Shown here piece by piece: positions 56,534-64,000 of a stretch of 64,000 bases of DNA. The DNA comes from Larix kaempferi (taxonomy: Eukaryota; Streptophyta; Pinopsida; Pinales; Pinaceae). How positions within the stretch are numbered: position 1 is the first letter of the stretch; each line of letters opens with the position of its first letter. A model generated the notes under the pieces. The model did no database searches and was not told the DNA's origin. It worked only from the letters and a program-made list of their open reading frames with translations. Location: NCBI GenBank assembly GCA_027924585.1, contig BSBM01000232.1:29584001-29648000 (forward strand). The letters are read 5' to 3'. A program made the translations under genes and the position numbers.

Positions 56534-58108
56534 TGTTGGTGTATATAACTGAGCTATAGGTTTCCAGTGTAGACCCAAGTACTTTGCGGTTCAAGGAACC
56601 AAAAAAACCCCTATTCACCAGCCCTTTCGGCAACAGACTGCGCACAACCTAAGGTCTCACCCGAGGCGAAGCTGAGGGGGTGGTTGCGGAATCAAGTTTC
56701 CACAACCTAGTGATGCGAGTGTAGAAGGAAATGATGGGAAGTGCAATAAAAGGAACTCTTCGCCGTGGGAAACAGATTGCGTGAAGTCTCTACTTCACGT
56801 CGGATACTTCGGCAAGCGGAGGTGCTTGTGCAAACAGCGCATCTAGCACAACCAAGGACTGTGCGGTATTGGACACTTCCCACGACATGACGATAGGCCA
56901 TCTATAACTTATCTCGCGGAACTTACGATGGGTCAGCGCGTTGAATGGACCGTGCGTCTAGCTCCAGAATTGATTAAGTCTAACCAATATTACTTAACAT
57001 TTTTTATTCCTTCAACACACTTAGGTTATCATCTTTATGGTGCATGCAAATCAACGAAACATACAATACTACGCGCTCCAACGCTGCGCTCAAATTCAAT
57101 GTTCAACCATGTGACTAATCGATAGATTCATAAATTCACAGACTTATAAGTGTTGAATACTTAACATTCATCCACGCATGTATTACTTAACATATTATTC
57201 CCATCATTCTTGCGGCGAATACATATAAAATCAATCACATAACAGATAACTACAGTATTAAACATCCATACTAAGCAAATGAACAGTGGCAAGCACAAAT
57301 AATCACACAACACAGAATTTAACATGGTTCACCCCCAGGATGGAGGCTATGTCCACAAGAACTGTTGTTAAATTGATCTTTAGGGAAGGGTACAACAGTT
57401 CTTAGTTTGTGTACTTAGTTGCAGACTCTCTTCTCTCTCTGATAGGTCTCTGCGCACGCAGCTACAAAGCCTTTACAATAGCTTCAAGTTTAGAGATTCT
57501 AGCAATGTTCAACAATGAATAGCTCTCCCAGAGATTAACCCTTTCCCATACAAAATGCCCTTATTTATAGATCACGCCCATGGGTCATGTCTTTACAATC
57601 AGTAGGACGAAAGCCTAAGGTTTCCAAAAATGTCGTGGCTAACTGCCACCCTAGCTGTCGCCATCGACAGCTTGCTCCACTTTCTCCAGGCCTTCCAGTT
57701 GGGCCACTCATGGCTCACACTCTTGTCTGACAGCCGTAGTCACCAAACAGTTGTAACTGCATCATGGCTTGTCCCTTTCCGTGTCTTCCGCCTGCCTGTC
57801 GCCATCGGCGTAGTGTCCTATCTTCTCAACTGCTTGCCACCATTCTTCCATACAGGTCACTTTCCTCTTCCTTCCACCTGTCCCTTACCCAAAATAGGTC
57901 AGTTTCTTGTCTGACCTTTACCTGTATTTCTTACCAAAAATAGCTCCTACGCGATACCTGCGCATCTACGTTCTGCGCAACCCTTCCTTAATTGTTGCCA
58001 TTGTGCAACATGCACAATTATCAAAACTGCCCCCATGCCCTGTCGCAGGGCGCATTATGCACTTTTTAGCACTTGTGCAAAATATTCCAACTTGGGCCTC
58101 GCCCAACA
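56534..58108 (-). repeat. 5' LTR of gypsy C
   Basis: Starts TGTTGGTGTATATAACTGAG and ends GCCCAACA; canonical ends. It matches 23409-24972. The minus-strand TATA box is at 57562-57569. Confidence 0.93.
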
Positions 58109-58113
58109 CTCGG

Positions 58114-58400
58114 TGAGAGACCTAAATGGCAGGGAAAAAATATCTAGGAAGCATGGAAAAAATGGTATGATGACTCCACGGTTCCAACGCACCCAACCCT
58201 CCCCCTCAATGTGATGTGGTGTTTGTGGATTATAAGGAATGAATCAATCTTCAAAGACAAAGTCCCAAGGACTGCCACAACTTTGTATAGGGTCAAATAT
58301 TCATTGATTGAATCGCCCAAGGGAAAAATAAAATAAATGTTGAAACACATCCCCACCTATTCTTGATCCCAATCATACATACTACTTCTATGACGAGGCT
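58114..58400 (+). pseudogene. LINE C-terminal tail after gypsy C
   Basis: After the CTCGG duplication the LINE resumes: AWKKWYDDSTVPTHPTLPLN, then VMWCLWIIRNESIFKDKVPR (58140-58260), the Trp-rich tail (WxxWxxRNxxIF) that follows the zf-RVT zinc motif in plant LINEs. It continues LYRVKYSLIESPKGKIK to a stop near 58336. The first few residues join the part cut at 23408. Confidence 0.8.
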
Positions 58401-58558
58401 TCAAGTGGAAATCCCAGACTGAGTGGCTCGAGGGGCATCATAACCATTGGGAGCACGATGCACACCTTCCAACAAGCACAAGTATATAATATTTTTTAAT
58501 TGGTATTCTATACATATTCAAAACTGATCATAGCATGGACAAACAACGAGGTGGTATG

Positions 58559-58563
<5 letters not shown>

Positions 58564-58602
<39 letters not shown>
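58564..58602. repeat. (TA)n microsatellite
   Basis: About twenty TA units in a row. It may mark the end of the LINE or have arisen independently. Confidence 0.95.
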
Positions 58603-58605
<3 letters not shown>

Positions 58606-58726
58606 TCGCACATACCTAAACAAAATACAATTAGAAGGCCGACCTTTTAGTGAAAGAAACATGTCAACTGGACATGAGGTCCCTACAACCAAGGAATTTA
58701 TATCATCTGATCACATACAATGTTTA

Positions 58727-58970
58727 AATGTTTTTTGAAAAGAAAACACAATGTAATAAAATGTTTCTTTGTGCAAATAAATTAATATTAGATTTTAAGA
58801 CCATATAGTATGGGTTAAGCAAATCCCTAAAATAGGCCTTATGCAATTGATGTTTTTTGAAAAGAAAATAGAATGTATAAAATGTCCTTTTTGAGCAAAA
58901 AAATATAATTAGAATTTGAGACCATATAGGCTGGGTAGAGCAAGTCTCCCCAAATTAGGCTTTATACTGC
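58727..58970. repeat. Diverged tandem duplication, about 121-bp period
   Basis: TGTTTTTTGAAAAGAAAA starts near 58729 and 58850. Both copies go on with ACCATATAG...GGGT...GCAA or AGCAAG, and with TAGGC(C/T)TTAT. They differ by substitutions and indels. No gene is present between 58400 and 59190. Confidence 0.75.
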
Positions 58971-59194
58971 TGATAATTTATAAAGGGTCGAGATATCCAT
59001 AGTTTCTCCCTTTTGAAGAATAAGGGAACAATTTTATTTTGGCTTACTATTGACAAGTCCTGATGGGCCATACTGGTTGTAACTTTTAACTCATAAAGAA
59101 TAAATCTACAAACATTTTTCGCTAGAATACACACACACACACACATATAACAAAAAACTATTAGAATATTAGAATATTATATGTATAGTGAAGT

Positions 59195-59770
59195 ATCAAT
59201 TCAAGAACTGTCAAATATCCCCCACTCTTTTCAAAAAGGCAAAATCCCTAGTCCAAATGGTAGGCTAGTTCAATTTTTTCTAGATTGTTTTGATTTGTTG
59301 GGGGGTATATTTTAAGAGTTATTGAGGAAGTGAAAAGGAGGGTAAGGTTCCAAGAAATTTCAACTCAACTTTTATAGCCTTGGTACCTAAACTGGACCAC
59401 CCTTCATATTTTGAAGGATTCATGCCCATTTCTTTATGCAACTATGACTACACGGTGTTATCTAGAGTTTTGGTGGGTAGGTTAAAACATATTTTCTCAA
59501 GGCATATCTATCTCGAACAATTTGGCTTTCTTGAAGCTCACTTAATTCATGAATCAATCAAAGCGGGATAAAAGGTCTTCAAACAATGAAAAAGAGAAAT
59601 AAATCGACCTTTATTATAAAGTTAGATCTTACAAAAGCCTGTGATCATGTGTCATGGCTCTATCTCATACTTTTGATTATTATATTGGATTCTCTATTCA
59701 AATGGTAATATGGATCATGGAATGTGTGGTTTCAATTTCATTCTCAGTTTTGATTATTGGTGCAACATCC
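59195..59770 (+). pseudogene. RT: Second LINE reverse transcriptase fragment
   Basis: RT N-terminal half of a different LINE. It reads NGRLVQFFLDCFDLLGG, RNFNSTFIALVPKLDHPSYFEGFMPISLCNYDYTVLSRVLVGRLK (59360-59490) and EQFGFLEAHLIHESIKAG. In another frame motif A follows, LDLTKACDHVSWLYL near 59621, and IMECVVSISFSVLIIGATSSLFQ near 59715. It ends abruptly near 59770, before the catalytic motif C. Stops and frameshifts show decay. The sequence differs clearly from the first LINE (DHPSYFEGFMPISLCN versus SSFDHYYPISLCN). Confidence 0.85.
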
Positions 59771-61622
59771 TCGCTCTTTCAACTTGTTACCGATCAAACT
59801 AGCACCTCTTTGTAAATCAAGGCTATGTAGGCCTAGTGCTATGATGGTAAGCTCAAGAGAGAGTTAGACCCAATGTCACAAAAGTCTAACCTCTCAACAC
59901 TTTAGGTAACTCTGAAACCTAGGGGGAGACCTCTAATTCACTAATTACGAGGGTTTCATATATCCCAATGCAATTCCTTAAAAGAGGATTCCCTCTAGGG
60001 TTTGTGAATAAAACCCTTGGGAAATTTTTTAGGGTGGACTAGAAATACTAAATCACGACTATTTTTGGATTTTTTGAATTTATTTATATTTTTAGGGTTT
60101 TTTCTATTAGTAAAATGTTTCTATGCATAAATAATTAAACTTGTGAAATTTAATAAAAAGAGGATTGATAGACAAGGTATTAGATTCTTGTGTCAAACCC
60201 TGGGGCTATGAGAGACCAAGGCTAACATCCCTACTCTTGATATGGTATTAAATACTTGCAACTAGGGCTAAGCTCTCAACCTCAGGGGTTAGGTAGCGAA
60301 ACCCTAATTAGGGAAAATGGAGAAGTCCAAGGCCCAACAAAACAATGGAGAGCTCCTTGATAGGAAGGTATCCTCAAGCAGGTTGACAAAATGCTAGCAA
60401 AAAAACCCTAACTCAGACCAAGGAACTTTAAGAGAAACATTAAACTAGGTTTAGGAGATAAAATTACCAACATTAATCAAGAATGAGCAAGATAGATCCC
60501 TTAGGTCACCCTTAAGCATGAGTTATTACAACTATTCTTAGCATCGACTTGTCATGTGCAAAATCAAACTCTAGAACATCATCCATTCATCCATCAAGGA
60601 AAAGAGATATCCAAGAGAGAGGTGTGCCTAGCTTCTAATGCTCCAATAAACCAGTAGAAAAATTAAATAATACGTAATTTGAACCCTTTTCCATGATTTA
60701 CAAATAAGGTGGGGTTTTCTTATTTATATGAGACAACCCTCAACATTTAACAAATTTGAGCCTGCAAATTTAATGAAAAATTATAAAATTTAAGGTTAGT
60801 GCATCCACAAATTGGGGACTAAAACATACAATGACAAAAAATAAGAATTAAAATGTGCAATTAGGCTCCGCCAACTACAAGGTGAGCCAAAAGGATGGTG
60901 TCATGCCCCAACTAACCCCAATAGATGCTTTTCCCTCGATGCTCTCCTTTTTAACAATGTAGGCTTATTATTTAAGGAATGATGTCATGGGTCTAGATAC
61001 GAGGACAAAGGGTTTTACATTAAACAATAGGTCCAAGTGGAAAAAATGAGGTGTGCTAATATGGAAACCCTTACACACGTAATCACCTTTACAAACCAAA
61101 ATATGAGTATGGTCATTTGTCCTAATGATGTGCCTCAAGGGCACTAGAAACCCACTGAAAGGGTAGTCAATAGAGCCACAAGGTCAGAACCTCCTTGAGG
61201 TGGAAAAAAGGGGACATGTAATGACCTGATTAGGGGTATTTAGCCCCAAAATCAATGCTCTACATAATATAGCCCCACAAATATGGCCTTTACAAAAGAA
61301 AAATAAACCCCTCTCTCTGGTATATCTAGAATAAATGCTTCAGACACTCTAGGGCGTAACAATTGGCTCCAACAACAAGACATGCGCTCTTATCGGGAGT
61401 GTATTAGAACCCCCTATAATCTCCCGAGTACCTATATACCTACATACACATCTAACAATAAAGATATTAAATGCATCGAAGGCAGACTCTTCCATCCTGA
61501 ATTGTTCAAAATGAAATGCAATGAAAATCAAATGACACAACAAATGAATGCAGGGGTGTAAGTAAATGCTGAAAACAAATGAAACTATACCTAACTACTC
61601 TAATGATGGTGAAAAATATAGG
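59771..61622. other. No gene recognised
   Basis: AT-rich, no ORF with recognisable residues. Sequence is rich in repeats of AACCCTAA-like and GAGACC-like words but shows no LTR structure. Confidence 0.5.
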
Positions 61623-62166
61623 TTAAGTGAAATCATACCACTTATGAAGCCACCTTAACATGTCATTCATGCTAGGGATTCTTCCTTTGTCTTTGGAGAT
61701 GGTCCAAGACTGAACCACGTCAATGAAAAAATGAATAGATGGTACTAACTCCATCAAAACAGGGCTGTAATGATGGACAATATCAGGAACTAGCAAGACT
61801 CCAAGCTCTGGCCACGGGGAAAGATCACCTTCGCAATATTTTTCTATCCATGCTTTAACCGAGCTCACGTAGAAACTACCTCGATCATATAATTGTATTC
61901 CAGAATCTGTTTGCCCCAAAGAACCTTCAAGGAACCATACATAAAAAGGTTGAAACAATTCTACCATGTTGTTCATAAATGAAAATATGTTGATCCTTAA
62001 GGTTACCAAGAAATGAAGATATGAAAACTATTTCCACTATTCCCGATTCTAGAATTCCCTTGCAAGGGTGAATAATGAAAGTAGATGCTAGTAGGGAGTT
62101 AGCCCGCTGATTCTGGACTTTGGGAATCACTGGAAAATACAAGGCACTAGAATTATTTGTGGCCAA
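61623..62166 (-). pseudogene. Degraded downstream part of an RNase H-bearing element
   Basis: Frames at 62166-61927 (KVQNQRANSLLAS, IFIYEQHGRI) and 62009-61623 follow the RNase H remnant. KVQNQRANSLLAS resembles the segment that usually follows such RNase H domains (HIPKxxNxxADxLA). The lower part (GSLGQTDSGIQLYDRGSFYV) is not recognised. Confidence 0.5.
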
Positions 62167-62184
62167 TCACACTACATCCATGCA

Positions 62185-62500
62185 TCTTTTTAACCTTTGA
62201 TTAAAACTTTCCACTGGAATTATTTGTGGACAATCACACTACATACAAGCAAACTTTACTTTGCCTTGCATCACAATAAGGTTAGAGTTGCCAAAAATAT
62301 CTAAAAACTCAATCCCATAATATTTAGCTAACTCAAGGCCATGCAAGAGAGATTCACATTCAGCCACATTGTTAGTACCTTCAAGTTCTAGGTGAAAATA
62401 AAAAAATGACTATCAACACAAGGACAAGTTAATACAATACTTGCGCCCATACCTGACCAAGACTTGGCCCCATTGAAGTTCATCCTCCAAAAATGATCAG
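62185..62500 (-). pseudogene. Archaeal-type/RVT_3 RNase H remnant
   Basis: Reads FWRMNFNGAKSWSGMGASIVLT (62490-62430), then after a 1-nt frameshift HLELEGTNNVAECESLLHGLELAKYYGIEFLDIFGNSNLIVMQGKVKF (about 62395-62240). This is the RVT_3 fold: D...E...D catalytic positions read Asn (MNFNGA), Glu (NNVAECE) and Asn (FGNSNL). Two of the catalytic residues are lost, each by a G-to-A-type change on the coding strand. The source element may be a gypsy element or a captured domain. Confidence 0.7.
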
Positions 62501-62599
62501 CAACACCTGTGGTGAAGGTTGTATATGACCCGATATCACTTCAAGAGCAAACAATTTCATTCCCTGAATCTTCTGGCTATCCAAAACTTGCATCAATTT

Positions 62600-63061
62600 C
62601 TATGAAGCATAGTTGAGGGTGCTGGTTGAGATCCACCCTAGGAAAGGGTAAACCTGGATAATCAATATCTTCATAGTATATTCCATATGCAACATTATAT
62701 CATCATCAATAGTGAATGAGGATGACTGAACTAGATCATGAGGGATCTCAAAGGTAGGTTTCTCGAGGTTTACAAAATTTAGTATATCATCACTAGAGGA
62801 ATCATGTATGGATTCTTCAACCATTTTTCAACAATCCATACCCACATCATCATCATCATAAGAGAAATGTGCATCATTATATCCATGTAAAATATCTTCT
62901 TTAACTGAAATATCCTCAAACCTCTCATCTTCAAAAGATTCATCTTTATGGGTGAAAGAGAAAGGAAGCTTGATCGAAATGTCATAATCAAAAGGACAAG
63001 GAGAAGCATCCACCACACCTTCATCAACCATATATTCATTATATTTCTTAGTTGGAATCAT
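62600..63061 (-). pseudogene. Acidic region upstream of RNase H remnant
   Basis: Minus-strand frame MIPTKKYNEYMVDEGVVDAS...HFSYDDDDVGMDC, a stop, then EESIHDSSSDDILNFVNLEK and IPHDLVQSSSFTIDDD. Rich in Asp, Glu and Ser. It lies in the same orientation as the RNase H remnant and may be its N-terminal partner. No family recognised. Confidence 0.4.
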
Positions 63062-64000
63062 TTCTTCAACATAAACCTCTTCATATCGCTTAAAAAATGT
63101 ATGAAAATTCAGCTTGTCCTAATCTAGACTGTTCCCTTATTCTCTTTTGAATGGTAAGAAAGTTTCATAGATTTCTTCTAAATTTCATGATATGTCACTG
63201 CCAGACCTTGAGGAATCGTAGACTGGAGAACTGAGGAACTTCCAATAATCATTGACTTCAAGAATCTTTCCATCTTCCAGGAATCCCAAGATATCGTAAG
63301 AATTTTTGGAAAGAGGGTAAGGGCAACTCACCATTTTCTAGCGTTCTTCAATTTCTTCAATCATGCCTTCTTCATCTTTATTTTTCTAAGCCTCATCATC
63401 TTCGTATTTAGGAGTACCTTATTCTTCTTCAGACATGGTGCCTAGATTTTTATCGAAAATATCTTGATTGATGGTTTCTTCATGTGAAAATTTGATCACA
63501 GTTGGATCTTGTAACACAAAATTCCTCACAATTTGTTAATGCAAAGATTGCTTAGAACAATGAAAAAAGAGACAGAAATTGATACATGAATGCAACTTCT
63601 ATTGAAAAATTGTTTAGCAACCAAACTTTTCCAATATGATGGCTATCCAAATATATTACAATGGCAGAAAATCAAAATCCTATGGAAGCATTTGAATTAC
63701 TCACAAGTGGCAGGCTTACAATTAGCAAAAATCCCCCATATATGGAAACATCAAGTTCCAACTCATACAAGGTAGTCACGAATTGGCTAAGTCAGCCTTG
63801 GTAGGCCATGAGTGACCAAAAAGCAGCAACATGGTGGATTTTCAGGAGAAAATCATGGAAGAGGTGGTGTCCAAAAAGATGCAAACTTGCCCAAAACATC
63901 CTAGCACCCCTACCTTATCCTTATCCAAGACAAAATTAGAATAAAGCTGCTTTACGTGTAGAAAAAGCAGGATAAAGTAGAGTAAAAGCAACGAGTGCGC
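63062..64000. other. No gene recognised
   Basis: AT-rich. Minus-strand frames are rich in Glu and Asp (the same composition as the region at 62600) but without a definable start, end or domain. Nothing else seen. Confidence 0.45.

Larger units (their letters stand above)
23409..58108 (-). mobile_element. Ty3/gypsy retrotransposon C with extra modules, interrupted by D
   Basis: LTRs of 1564 bp (23409-24972) and 1575 bp (56534-58108) flank a minus-strand coding set, with target duplication CTCTG (23404-23408) and CTCGG (58109-58113, one mutation). Excluding D the element is about 13.5 kb. Order: primer site, ORF1, gag with several zinc knuckles, protease, a capsid-like module, RT, RNase H, integrase, a long post-integrase region, 3' LTR. 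Protease-RT-RH-integrase order makes it Ty3/gypsy. The extra ORFs and Asp-tRNA-like primer site suggest an Athila/Tat-like relative, which is inference. Many stops make it inactive. Confidence 0.9.
12510..58400 (+). mobile_element. Non-LTR retrotransposon (LINE), split by two insertions
   Basis: Three separated blocks read as one plant LINE: ORF1 zinc knuckle, endonuclease and the first half of RT (12540-15047); the second half of RT with the zinc-binding tail (21750-23408); and the C-terminal tail (58114-58330). Copia B (15048-21744, duplication CTTCC) and gypsy C (23409-58108, duplication CTCTG/CTCGG) interrupt it. The reading resumes properly across both insertions, which shows that the LINE was there first. 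All blocks carry stops and frameshifts. The 5' end is not defined. The 3' end may be marked by the TA run at 58564-58602. Confidence 0.85.

Noticed and set aside
23409-58108. Possibility that C and D carry envelope genes (endogenous retrovirus type)
   Set aside because: I see no signal peptide, furin site or membrane anchor in the post-integrase regions; coiled coil alone is not enough.

Overview
The window looks like intergenic DNA of a vascular plant with a large, repeat-rich genome. The evidence is plant-type Ty1/copia and Ty3/gypsy retrotransposons with tRNA-type primer sites, plant-type LINE endonuclease and reverse transcriptase fragments, an archaeal-type RNase H downstream of a gypsy integrase, and an antisense plant-mobile-domain gene inside a gypsy element. 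I cannot place it to species. A gymnosperm or another large-genome lineage is plausible but not shown. I see no host single-copy gene, tRNA, rRNA or CRISPR array. Almost every coding region is broken by stops or frameshifts; the clearest intact domain is the RNase H at 45592-46023.

Layout. From 1 to 10874 lies part of a reverse-oriented gypsy LTR with its leader (primer site 2401-2412, LTR pieces 2416-4440 and 10558-10874). It is interrupted by a 5'-truncated copia element, A1 (about 4441-10557, + strand). The LTR end abuts the integrase/chromodomain remnant of another gypsy element (10876-11935). A LINE then begins near 12510. It is split by copia element B (15048-21744, - strand, duplication CTTCC) and by gypsy element C (23409-58108, - strand, duplication CTCTG/CTCGG), and its 3' end reappears at 58114. 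Inside C sits gypsy element D (29632-50837, + strand, duplication AATTA/GATTA). Inside the D integrase sit copia element A2 (39102-44097, - strand, duplication AGCTG/AGATG) and a solo copia LTR, E (44736-45318, duplication TAAAC on both sides). The stack is therefore LINE > C > D > A2 and E. The last 5.5 kb hold a second LINE RT fragment and a decayed RNase H remnant.

How the parts work. The copia elements follow gag-protease-integrase-RT-RNase H. Elements C and D follow gag-protease-RT-RNase H-integrase and add cargo. C has an ORF upstream of gag, up to five zinc knuckles, a capsid-like module between protease and RT, and a roughly 970-codon region after integrase that ends in a coiled coil. 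D has a long proline-rich N-terminal gag, an extra RNase H after integrase, and an antisense intron-containing plant-mobile-domain gene.

The most unusual signal is non-coding. Two copia families carry arrays of short hairpins of about 15 nt (5-nt stem, 5-nt loop, 5-nt stem). The stems differ from module to module but stay complementary, while the loop stays similar. In family A they lie between pol and the 3' LTR (8538-9093 and 40461-40984); in family B they lie in the LTR (16061-16303 and 21448-21700).
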